From the NCBI GenBank assembly GCA_958426095.1, contig CATZYB010000007.1:1-28712 (forward strand): DNA of 28,712 nucleotides, read 5' to 3'. Origin of the DNA: an uncultured Lachnospiraceae bacterium (lineage in GTDB: Bacteria; Bacillota; Clostridia; Lachnospirales; Lachnospiraceae). Of this stretch, positions 23,181 to 28,712 are shown one piece after another. Position numbers and translations under genes: made by a program. The notes below the pieces were generated by a model that was not told where the DNA came from, did no database searches, and worked only from the letters and a program-made list of their open reading frames with translations. Within the stretch, counting starts at the first letter, position 1, and each line of letters starts with the position of its first letter.

Positions 23181-23975
23181 TTATTTACCTTCAAAAACAG
23201 CCTTGCGTTTTTCAATAAATGCTTTGCAGCCTTCCTGGAAATCCATGGAAGCGGCACATTCACGCTGGGTAGGAACTTCCGTTTCATCGAGCCATTTTTT
23301 ATAATCTGAATAATTTACATCGTAAATCTGTTTCTTAATGTTTTTGTAGGAAATGAGTGGTTCGGCGGCCAGCTTTCTTGCGAACTTCATCGTCACATCA
23401 TCCAGCTCTTCCGGTGTTGTAACCTTATAGGCCAGTCCGAGGGCCTTGGCTTCTTCAGCGCCCAGAGGACGTCCGGTAGCGGCCAGTTCCATTGTCCGGG
23501 ATACGCCGATGGATTTAGAAAGCAGATAGGTAGCGCCCGTATCCGGTACAAGTCCGATATTGACAAAGGCCAGGATAAATTTGGCATTGTCTGCACATAT
23601 CATAAAATCTCCGCCGAGAGCGAGACTGACACCGGCTCCGGCCGCGGCTCCGCTGACCGATGTAATGACCATCTTACTCATCCGCTTTAATCCGTCAGCT
23701 ACGCTGCCAACTTTGGAAATGAGGCCGTCCATATTCACATCACCGCCGGCCTAGATGAGCTGATAGAAGTAACCGATATCGCCGCCGGCTGAAAACGCTT
23801 TGTTTGAACCCTTCAGAACGAATACTTTGACGTTCGGGTCCTTTTCAGCGGCATCGACAACATACATTAATTCATCCGCCATCTGTTCGTCGATGGCATT
23901 CAGATTTTTCATGTAATTCATGGTAACGACAGCCACACCGTCTTCAACAGTATAAATCAGTTTTTTCAGTTCCAT
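23181..23975 (-). pseudogene. Enoyl-CoA hydratase/isomerase-family gene interrupted by one in-frame TAG
   Basis: Reading the minus strand from ATG 23975 (GAGGGAGG ribosome site at 23984-23991) gives a crotonase-family protein of normal length, about 264 residues, broken only at codon 75, which is TAG (23753-23751). Before it are VAVVTMNYMKNLNAID and the oxyanion-hole segment AFSAGGDIGYFYQLI. After it the same frame continues with SGAAAGAGVSLALGGD and FVNIGLVPDTGATYLL, the second oxyanion and catalytic region. No shift of frame is needed. The aspartate in LVPDTG is closer to isomerase-type members than to the classic hydratase Glu pair. Reinitiation at ATG 23738 could give a 185-residue fragment without the first oxyanion loop. 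Probably inactive unless TAG is read through. Confidence 0.85.
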
Positions 23976-23999
23976 ATGTAATACCTCCCTCAATACATA

Positions 24000-24029
24000 T
24001 TGACAAATATTTGCCATAATTATATTATA
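24000..24029. promoter_or_regulatory. Face-to-face promoters between the CoA-transferase operon and the ArsR-type gene
   Basis: Plus strand: TTGACA (24000-24005), 17 bases, TATTAT (24023-24028), reading toward the regulator with a leader of about 180 bases. Minus strand: TATAAT (24029-24024) reading toward the hydratase-like gene, with a poor -35. The two -10 boxes overlap, so the promoters should exclude one another. Confidence 0.6.
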
Positions 24030-24135
24030 CAAGATTTTTCAGAAGAATTCCACTTTAATATGGAAAAATCTGTAAATTTTGCGTGAATACACTTTTTTGT
24101 TTTTACAATTATCCGGCGAAAAATATTTGACAAAT
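24004..24135. repeat. Repeated TTGACAAAT dyads and an inverted repeat, candidate ArsR-type operators
   Basis: TTGACAAAT occurs at 24000-24008 and 24127-24135. The first copy runs into the palindrome CAAATATTTG (24004-24013), the second forms ATTTG-A-CAAAT (24125-24135). Between them AGATTTTTC (24032-24040) and GAAAAATCT (24063-24071) are inverted, with TTCCA/TGGAA nested inside. Confidence 0.5.
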
Positions 24136-24218
24136 GGTCTTGATTTTCTTTACCAATGAGATTTTTTTATAAATATGTAGTACAATGGATTAAACAAATT
24201 AACGAAAGGGAACTCTAT

Positions 24219-24596
24219 ATGTCGGAATATCATGAAGAAATTAAGCGGCTGGCTCAGGAATTCGAAAGCTGCCGGAAAATATTGTTGGCCCTGGGGGATG
24301 AGAATCGTCAGCATCTTATGCTGGAAATGATGCAAATGGAGGAGTGTGCCGGCGTCCGTGTCGGCACGATCACAAAAAAAAGTCACCTGTCCCGTCCGGC
24401 CGTATCCCATCATCTTCAGATTTTAAAGGATGCGGGAATTTTAAAAATGCGCCGGGAAGGGACGAAAAATTATTATTACTTTGATGAGGATATGGAAGCG
24501 ATCAATCGTCTCCTTCATATGCTGGAGCATGCAAAGCAGCTGATGGAGAGCTTGCCGGACCGGAATGAAAATAATGAATGGAGGAATGAAAAATGA
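24219..24596 (+). CDS. ArsR-family winged-helix transcriptional regulator
   Basis: 125 residues. The winged helix covers about residues 15-90, with LLALGDENRQHLMLEMM, the recognition motif KKSHLSRPAVSHHLQILKDAGIL and the wing KMRREGTKNYYYF. The ELCVCEL metal motif of classical ArsR/SmtB is replaced by MEECAGVRVGTI, with only one Cys, so a metal sensor role is unlikely. The ATG at 24219 (AAAGGG upstream) is preferred over an in-frame ATG at 24156. It overlaps the nitroreductase start by four bases. It probably controls itself and the divergent acyl-CoA operon through the repeats upstream. Confidence 0.85.
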   Translation: MSEYHEEIKRLAQEFESCRKILLALGDENRQHLMLEMMQMEECAGVRVGTITKKSHLSRPAVSHHLQILKDAGILKMRREGTKNYYYFDEDMEAINRLLHMLEHAKQLMESLPDRNENNEWRNEK

Positions 24597-25258
24597 ATTT
24601 AGAAGAAGCGATCAGGGCACGCCACAGTGTCCGTCAGTATCAGAACAAACCATTAGAGGCAGAGGTGATTTCCGAAATACAGGCGGAGATTGACGCCTGC
24701 AATCAGGAAGGAAGAATGCACATTCAGCTTGTTACCAACGAACCGAAGGCTTTTGAAGGATTTATGGCCCATTACGGAAAATTCAGGGGTGTGACAAACT
24801 ATATTGCCATGATTGGAAAAAAGGGCGCTGCCCTGGATGAAAAGTGTGGTTACTACGGAGAGCGATTGGTTTTAAAAGCCCAGCAGCTTGGCCTGAATAC
24901 ATGCTGGGTCGCATTGACCTATAGTAAGATTAAAACCGCCTTTTCTGTGGATGGTGGAGAAAAGCTGTGTGTTGTCATTGCTCTGGGCTATGGCGAAAAT
25001 CAGGGAGCGGAACGTAAATCAAAAACAATTTCTCAGGTGACAAAGACAAACGGTCAGATGCCGGAGTGGTTTAAAAAGGGAGTAGAAGCCGCATTACTGG
25101 CGCCTACGGCGATGAATCAACAAAAATTTACGTTCACACTGAACGGAGGTAAGGTATCGGCCAGGGCCGGAGCCGGATTTTATACAAAGGTGGACCTTGG
25201 AATTGTCAAATATCATTTTGAGATTGGCGCGGGAAGGAATAATTTTGTGTGGGCATAA
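24593..25258 (+). CDS. Nitroreductase-family protein
   Basis: 221 residues with the nitroreductase fold: the FMN-contact N-terminal motif AIRARHSVRQYQNKPL, then ERLVLKAQQLGLNTCWVAL and CVVIALGYGENQG. A C-terminal part continues with EWFKKGVEAALLAPTAMNQQKFTF, the second FMN-binding region, and VDLGIVKYHFEIGAG. Proteins of this length and layout are common in clostridia and of unknown substrate. Its ATG overlaps the regulator stop (ATGA), with GGAGG 8 bases upstream, so the two are translationally coupled. Redox chemistry with FMN and NAD(P)H is expected. Confidence 0.88.
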   Translation: MNLEEAIRARHSVRQYQNKPLEAEVISEIQAEIDACNQEGRMHIQLVTNEPKAFEGFMAHYGKFRGVTNYIAMIGKKGAALDEKCGYYGERLVLKAQQLGLNTCWVALTYSKIKTAFSVDGGEKLCVVIALGYGENQGAERKSKTISQVTKTNGQMPEWFKKGVEAALLAPTAMNQQKFTFTLNGGKVSARAGAGFYTKVDLGIVKYHFEIGAGRNNFVWA

Positions 25259-25260
25259 AT

Positions 25261-25313
25261 CTGAAAACAGGCGGTCATATCCAGGCCGCCTGTTTTCAGT
25301 ATTTATTTTCTGT
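25261..25313 (+). terminator. Strong terminator between the nitroreductase and the XRE regulator
   Basis: 14-bp perfect stem, CTGAAAACAGGCGG (25261-25274) with CCGCCTGTTTTCAG (25286-25299), loop of 11, then a T-rich tract. It separates two converging genes and may serve both. Confidence 0.88.
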
Positions 25314-25593
25314 TTTTTAATAAATCAATCACCTGAAGTACAATGTTTATTTCCTGTTCATTTAAATCGCTGACATCAATGGTTTTTATTCGTTTCAAAC
25401 CTAAAAGGTAATCTGTAGATACATGAAAAATACGGGCAAAGCTGATCAAAACACCATAAGACGGATAGCGATTACCGGATTCATAGGAGTAAATTGTCCG
25501 TGGCGATACCCGGGCCATGGCTGCAAGCTGTTTTTGAGTCAGATTTTGTTTGGTCCGCAGTGTTTTTATTTTTTGACCAAGATCTATAATCAT
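25303..25593 (-). CDS. Small XRE-family regulator
   Basis: 96 residues. HTH_3 domain over about residues 5-62 (IKTLRTKQNLTQKQLAAMARVSPRTIYSYESGNRYPSYGVLISFARIF in outline: TQKQLA, SPRTIYSYESG, FHVSTDYLLGL), then a short acidic helix (LNEQEINIVLQVIDLL). The ATG at 25593 fits GGAAGGTGA on the minus strand (25599-25607); an upstream GTG lies within that ribosome site. It is divergent from acylphosphatase over an 18-bp palindrome that overlaps both promoters, which suggests autoregulation. Its targets beyond this are unknown. Confidence 0.82.
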   Translation of the reverse strand: MIIDLGQKIKTLRTKQNLTQKQLAAMARVSPRTIYSYESGNRYPSYGVLISFARIFHVSTDYLLGLKRIKTIDVSDLNEQEINIVLQVIDLLKNRK

Positions 25594-25607
25594 TAATATC
25601 ACCTTCC

Positions 25608-25636
25608 TTTACAATTATCTGTAAATATTTTAAAAT
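25608..25636 (+). promoter_or_regulatory. Acylphosphatase promoter with embedded palindrome
   Basis: TTTACA (25608-25613), 17-base spacer, TAAAAT (25631-25636). The -35 is the left half of the palindrome TTTACA-N6-TGTAAA (25608-25625), whose centre reads GATAAT on the minus strand, a likely -10 for the XRE gene. Confidence 0.6.
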
Positions 25637-25658
25637 AAAAGGGAGTGAGGGGAGTATT

Positions 25659-25940
25659 ATGGCAGAGAATAATATGGTTCGTCAACATATGAAAATTACA
25701 GGTCGAGTACAGGGTGTTGGATTCAGATATCGTGCCCGGTATGCAGCCGTCAATCTGGGTGTGACCGGATGGGTAAAAAATGAATGGGACGGTAGTGTGG
25801 AATTAGAAGCTCAGGGAACGGTTGAGCAAATTCATCAGATGTTGAAAACTATCAATCAGAGTCCATATATTCGGATTGAATGGATAGACAGAGAGGAAAT
25901 GCCGGTTAATTTGCACGATACAGGATTTCATATTCGATAA
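25659..25940 (+). CDS. acyP: Acylphosphatase
   Basis: 93-residue ferredoxin-like alpha/beta protein that hydrolyses acyl phosphates such as acetyl phosphate and carbamoyl phosphate. The phosphate-binding signature GRVQGVGFRYRA is present with catalytic Arg24, and catalytic Asn42 sits in GWVKNEWDGSVEL. Length is typical of the family. GGGGAG lies just before the ATG. Last clearly host-like gene before the change in base composition. Confidence 0.93.
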   Translation: MAENNMVRQHMKITGRVQGVGFRYRARYAAVNLGVTGWVKNEWDGSVELEAQGTVEQIHQMLKTINQSPYIRIEWIDREEMPVNLHDTGFHIR

Positions 25941-25954
25941 AAGAGGTTTATGCG

Positions 25955-26059
25955 ATGATAACATATCGGAGATTCAGCGTCAAGGGCGGCAATGTTATAA
26001 TGAAATCACTTAAAGGAAAAAAGATATTGGATATCAGGAATACAGAGATGGCTATTTGA
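25955..26059 (+). CDS. Possible 34-residue ORF at the composition junction
   Basis: ATG at 25955, preceded by AGAGG, encodes MITYRRFSVKGGN and continues to TGA at 26057-26059, rich in Lys and Arg. Not recognised. It may be a chance frame or the remnant of a host gene cut by arrival of the downstream element. Nothing else is seen in the 196 bases between acylphosphatase and the next regulator except the promoter at 26056. Confidence 0.2.
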   Translation: MITYRRFSVKGGNVIMKSLKGKKILDIRNTEMAI

Positions 26060-26084
26060 AAGTATACGGTATTTCGTATATAAT
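26056..26084 (+). promoter_or_regulatory. Sigma-A promoter of the HTH-LuxR regulator
   Basis: TTGAAA (26056-26061), exact 17-base spacer, TATAAT (26079-26084). A small hairpin, GCGGA-AAACAA-TCCGC (26100-26115), lies in the 5' leader before the AAAGG ribosome site. Confidence 0.8.
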
Positions 26085-26136
26085 AGATGGTCACAACACG
26101 CGGAAAACAATCCGCAGACATAAAGGCGGTGGCAGC

Positions 26137-27345
26137 ATGAAACAATATATTTCACTCCGGGAAGCGGCGGAAAAATGGGGCGTGTCGGAACGGAGAATCA
26201 ACCAATACTGCGCGGAGGGACGTATCCCCGGCGCACAGAAAATCGGAACCGCATGGGCAGTTCCCGCCGATGCGGAAAAACCCAAAGACCCGCGCCGGAC
26301 CAGACGGCAGACAAAGTCCTATGCGGAAGAAGCAGATGTGGGCGGGATGGACTACACAAACCTTATGCCCCTCATGAATACGGCTTTTGCACCGGGACAT
26401 TGTCGGGAAGCGGTAGAAGCTATGGCGGCAGGCCCACGGCGGGATATTGCTATGGCGGAGTATCATTATTTCAGCGGCCAGCCGGAAGCAGCGGCAAAAG
26501 AGGCTGAAGCCTATCTCACCAGCCCCGACATGGGGGCGCGGTTTTCCGCCTGTATGATCTATGCCTATGCCAATCTCCCTATGGGGCAGATACAGCGGGC
26601 GCAGTTTGCTCTGAGGGAGCTGAACGCTTCCCTTGACGCTGCGGGGGAGCAATCGCCCCAGCTTCGGGCAGCGGCGGCGTTTAGCGCATCCATGGGGACG
26701 GTGCTTTTGCATTTGCCGCTGCCGGAGAAAATGCCGGAGGCCGAGAGCTTCCTGCCTTTGCTGCCGCCGGGGGTTCGTGCCTTTGCCCTGTATGTGCAGG
26801 CCCACTATCTCTATTTGCAGGGGGAATACGCCCAAAGCGCGGGGATTGTGGCGGCCACACTGGCCATGGGCGCGGCCAGTTACCCAATCCCTGCCATCTA
26901 CTTACATTTGGTGGCGGTCATGGACTACATGAGCATGAAACAGTCTGACCGGGCAGAGGCCCATCTTCTGGCGGCGTGGGAGCTTGCCCGTCCCGATGAT
27001 CTGATCGAGGGCTTTGGGGAACACCACGGGCTTTTGGGGGCTATGCTGGAGGCGGTCATCAAACCAAAATGGCCGAAAGATTTTAAGAGAATCATCGACA
27101 TTACATATCGTTTCTCTTCGGGATGGCGTAGAGTTCACAATCCCATAACAGGGCATGATGTGGCCGACGATCTGACCACCACGGAGTTTGCGATTGCCAT
27201 GCTTGCTGCCCGTGACTGGACGACACAGGAGATCGCAAAACACCTGAAAATATCAGTTAATACGGTAAAAATCCACATTTCCGCGGCCATGCGTAAACTG
27301 AACGTGGAGAACCGAAAAGAGCTGAAAAAGTACATGCTTTTATAG
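26137..27345 (+). CDS. Regulator with N-terminal excisionase/MerR-like HTH, helical-repeat middle and C-terminal LuxR HTH
   Basis: 402 residues. Residues 1-46 read as an HTH_17-type DNA-binding unit (YISLREAAEKWGVSERRINQYCAEGRIPGAQKIG, tryptophan-valine end). The middle, about 85-330, is Ala-rich and helical, with TPR-like pairs (AMAEYHYFSGQPEAAAKEAEAYL; LYVQAHYLYLQGEYAQSAGIV). The last 65 residues form a LuxR/GerE HTH: TTTEFAIAMLAARDWTTQEIAKHL then SVNTVKIHISAAMRKL. Two DNA-binding ends in one chain is uncommon. GC content and codon choice (many GCG, GCC, CTG) differ sharply from genes to the left, pointing to acquisition. The ATG at 26137 is preferred to an upstream frame opening at 26056, which lies in the promoter. 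Possible role: control of the element's own genes. Confidence 0.78.
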   Translation: MKQYISLREAAEKWGVSERRINQYCAEGRIPGAQKIGTAWAVPADAEKPKDPRRTRRQTKSYAEEADVGGMDYTNLMPLMNTAFAPGHCREAVEAMAAGPRRDIAMAEYHYFSGQPEAAAKEAEAYLTSPDMGARFSACMIYAYANLPMGQIQRAQFALRELNASLDAAGEQSPQLRAAAAFSASMGTVLLHLPLPEKMPEAESFLPLLPPGVRAFALYVQAHYLYLQGEYAQSAGIVAATLAMGAASYPIPAIYLHLVAVMDYMSMKQSDRAEAHLLAAWELARPDDLIEGFGEHHGLLGAMLEAVIKPKWPKDFKRIIDITYRFSSGWRRVHNPITGHDVADDLTTTEFAIAMLAARDWTTQEIAKHLKISVNTVKIHISAAMRKLNVENRKELKKYMLL

Positions 27346-27355
27346 GCAAAGCAGT

Positions 27356-27402
27356 CCCCGGAAAGGGCTTCGGGGTCACCCATTTTGGGGGTCAAAATGG
27401 GT
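27356..27402 (+). terminator. Paired hairpins after the HTH-LuxR gene, probable terminator
   Basis: CCCCG (27356-27360) with CGGGG (27371-27375), then a 10-bp perfect stem ACCCATTTTG (27378-27387) with CAAAATGGGT (27393-27402). T-rich sequence follows only from 27410, so termination efficiency is uncertain. Confidence 0.5.
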
Positions 27403-27427
27403 AATAGTATTTCATTTTTCTTTCCTG

Positions 27428-27433
27428 TATAAT
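27428..27433 (+). promoter_or_regulatory. -10 box for the leader of the Cys-protein/DUF6273 operon
   Basis: Perfect TATAAT preceded directly by TG; no good -35 at 16-18 bases upstream. Two leader hairpins follow: CGGTT/AACCG (27441-27454) and GCGGC/GCCGC (27466-27482). Confidence 0.45.
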
Positions 27434-27504
27434 ATGAGTGCGGTTATGGAACCGACGACAAAAGGGCGGCGGAGTTTGCCGCTTAAAATGCAGGGAGAAA
27501 AACG

Positions 27505-27717
27505 ATGGAAATTTATAAAATAAGTTTTGACAAATGGGATTTATCCCTCATAATGAGACGGACAGACAGCAGCAGGATAAGTCTGTCTTTTTTTCCTGCG
27601 TACAATCAGAGCTTCCTAACGCTGTTTCAAGGGACGTGCTGCGTCCACGGTCATTCCGTGGGCGGGGCGCGTCCTTTTTGCACAGTGGCAAAGCGACGCC
27701 AACCGAGGGGAGGTTGA
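27505..27717 (+). CDS. Possible translated leader ORF spanning two terminators
   Basis: 70-codon frame starting MEIYKISFDKWDLSLIMRR with a good AGGGAG site (27492-27497) 7 bases before the ATG. Both downstream terminators (27561-27594 and 27632-27679) lie inside this frame, so only its first 20-30 codons are likely to matter. The organisation (promoter, hairpins, short ORF, terminators, structural gene) resembles leader-peptide attenuators of antibiotic-resistance and mobile-element genes. Residues after about 35 have the composition of non-coding DNA. I do not recognise the peptide. Confidence 0.4.
   Translation: MEIYKISFDKWDLSLIMRRTDSSRISLSFFPAYNQSFLTLFQGTCCVHGHSVGGARPFCTVAKRRQPRGG
27561..27594 (+). 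terminator. First leader terminator (attenuator candidate)
   Basis: GACAGAC (27561-27567) pairs with GTCTGTC (27581-27587), loop of 13, followed by seven T (27588-27594). An alternative pairing of TTATCC (27541-27546) with GGATAA (27575-27580) would involve its loop. Confidence 0.7.
27632..27679 (+). terminator. Second leader terminator
   Basis: Nested stem: GGACG (27632-27636) with CGTCC (27670-27674) outside, CCACGG (27645-27650) with CCGTGG (27656-27661) inside around TCATT, followed by TTTTT (27675-27679). It is 42 bases before the next start codon, so it must be bypassed for expression. Confidence 0.8.
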
Positions 27718-27720
27718 GAA

Positions 27721-28056
27721 ATGGAACAGATTAAACGGTATGCGTTTGAAGGGGAAGTGATCGAAGTTCCCCTGCTCTGGGATGAGGACACCCAAACGTA
27801 TGTGGAAGATTACAAAAGCGTGATCGAAAACCCGATTTACTCGCCATCAGGGCGGCCAGTCCTTTTGACCATTGAGGACGCCTGCCCCTATACTGATCTG
27901 GCGGACGATGACCCGGCCAGCATTGACTGCGGTTCCTGCCGCCACTATCACCAATTCCCCGGCTCCCTACTGGGGGTATGCAGGAATGAACAAAGACGCT
28001 CCGGCGTGAAACCCAAAAGAACCAAAGCTAGAGCAAAAAAGGAGGACACAACATGA
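27721..28056 (+). CDS. 111-residue protein with four cysteines, unknown function
   Basis: Small acidic-to-basic protein, not assigned. Cysteines at 55, 70, 73 and 87 (C-X14-C-X2-C-X13-C, in EDACPYTDL, DCGSCRHYH and LGVCRNEQRR) could bind zinc or an Fe-S cluster. The tail is strongly basic (KPKRTKARAKKED). GGGGAGG (27707-27713) gives a strong ribosome site. It overlaps the next gene by four bases (ATGA). GC-rich like its neighbours, and similar small proteins are often carried by integrative elements of gut Firmicutes, though I cannot name this one. Confidence 0.7.
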   Translation: MEQIKRYAFEGEVIEVPLLWDEDTQTYVEDYKSVIENPIYSPSGRPVLLTIEDACPYTDLADDDPASIDCGSCRHYHQFPGSLLGVCRNEQRRSGVKPKRTKARAKKEDTT

Positions 28057-28712
28057 AAAAACGAATACTCGCGGTACTGCTCTGCTTTTGCCTGCTTGCG
28101 GGGCTTCTGCCGACAGCGGCGTTTGCAGCGGGAACAGACACAGGCAAGGCCATTCAGCTTGGCACGGGCGGGATTACCGGCTATGCGGCTACCAACAGCT
28201 ATGACTATATCTATTTCGGCGACTGGACAGCCCCGGACACATACACCACTTCCGGCCCCATTGAATGGCGGGTATTAGATACGAAAACCAACATGGATGG
28301 TGCCATAGAGGGCGACGGGCTTTTCCTGCTGTCTGATGTGGTGTTTGGAACAGGCACAAACGGCGGTGTGTATTTTCAGCAGTCTTATCATTATGATGAT
28401 AACTTGAAGTATTACAAAGGTAACAGTCATGATGGCGACCACACAAATTGCCAGATTATGAACACTTGGCAAGGCAGCGACACGCAGGGCTGGTGCAGTG
28501 ACTTTTACAGCAACAATTTAACCACGCTGGAACAGAACGCAGTTTTGACGACAACGAAAAGCGACAAGGAATTTTCTAGCAGCTCTGGAGGCACCCCGTT
28601 TGCCGCTTCTGAAAATATTTTAAGCAACGACAAGGTATTTTTCCTGTCGGCAGAGGAAGTGGAAAACGATGATTATGGATTTGCAGATAAGGCCGCGCGT
28701 ATTGCCAGTTAT
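28053..28712 (+). CDS. Secreted/surface protein with DUF6273-like domain (3' end outside window)
   Basis: 220 codons are visible and the frame is still open at the right edge. Residues 1-25 are a classical signal peptide (MKKRILAVLLCFCLLAGLLP, cleavage after AFA). Next comes YDYIYFGDW, then a DUF6273-like unit: PIEWRVLDTK, GLFLLSDVVF, NTWQGSDTQGWCSDFYSN and KVFFLSAEEVEND. That pattern (WRVL, LLSD, a trimmed helix, then FFLS) is typical of extracellular proteins of gut Firmicutes. GGAGG precedes the ATG, which overlaps the stop of the Cys-rich small protein, so translation is coupled. Function of the domain is unknown; display at the cell surface is likely, probably followed by repeats or an anchor beyond the window. 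Confidence 0.78.
   Translation, partial: MKKRILAVLLCFCLLAGLLPTAAFAAGTDTGKAIQLGTGGITGYAATNSYDYIYFGDWTAPDTYTTSGPIEWRVLDTKTNMDGAIEGDGLFLLSDVVFGTGTNGGVYFQQSYHYDDNLKYYKGNSHDGDHTNCQIMNTWQGSDTQGWCSDFYSNNLTTLEQNAVLTTTKSDKEFSSSSGGTPFAASENILSNDKVFFLSAEEVENDDYGFADKAARIASY

Noticed and set aside
23751..23753. Pyrrolysine or other TAG recoding in the crotonase gene
   Set aside because: TAG is used as the normal terminal stop of several intact genes in the window, the family has no conserved residue needing recoding, and no downstream PYLIS-like evidence was found.
26152..26835. 227-residue minus-strand ORF under the HTH-LuxR gene
   Set aside because: Shadow frame caused by high GC; low-complexity Arg/Pro/Gly/His composition and no ribosome site.

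Overview
The window reads as a chromosome segment from an anaerobic, low-to-mid GC Firmicute, most likely a gut Clostridia/Lachnospiraceae-type bacterium. The evidence is the end of an Rnf complex, ferredoxin-like proteins, strong AGGAGG ribosome sites, sigma-A type promoters and intrinsic terminators. The last ~2.6 kb is visibly richer in GC and looks like the start of an acquired element.

Left third (1-10.7 kb): the 3' part of rnfB; a MalY/PatB-type C-S lyase; an aspartate-aminotransferase-like enzyme; a GpsA-like glycerol-3-phosphate dehydrogenase; a membrane-anchored surface protein with Ig-like repeats followed by a Pth2-type peptidyl-tRNA hydrolase; a divergent pair (double-cluster ferredoxin protein and Crp/Fnr regulator) around a 14-bp palindrome; a small unknown membrane protein; a DUF1848 protein; and a membrane-bound XRE regulator.

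Centre (10.69-21.77 kb): a ten-gene operon, the most interesting part. A consensus promoter is followed by a structured leader in which a long hairpin with a seven-T tract (terminator) competes with an upstream hairpin. This looks like a riboswitch or attenuator of a class I cannot name. Behind it lie an NMT1/SsuA-type lipoprotein, an M20 metallohydrolase, an FMN glutamate-synthase-domain protein with an N-terminal cysteine cluster, an enolase-superfamily (MLE subgroup) enzyme, an NADPH:FMN-reductase-type flavoprotein, a second paralogous lipoprotein, one permease, one ATPase, a MATE exporter and a GNAT-HD fusion. I infer uptake of a small nitrogenous, perhaps N-acylated, compound, its deacylation, epimerisation or redox processing, and export of a product. 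The substrate is unknown.

Right part (21.77-25.95 kb): a minus-strand operon of an enoyl-CoA hydratase-like gene broken by one in-frame TAG, followed by CoA-transferase subunits A and B. Divergent from it are an ArsR-type regulator and a nitroreductase-like protein, then a small XRE regulator divergent from an acylphosphatase across an 18-bp palindrome.

Right end (about 26.0-28.7 kb): a regulator with an N-terminal excisionase/MerR-like HTH and a C-terminal LuxR HTH, a leader region with two strong terminators overlapping a short translated frame, a 111-aa cysteine-containing protein, and the start of a secreted DUF6273-like protein that runs off the edge. No tRNA, rRNA, CRISPR array or transposase was seen.
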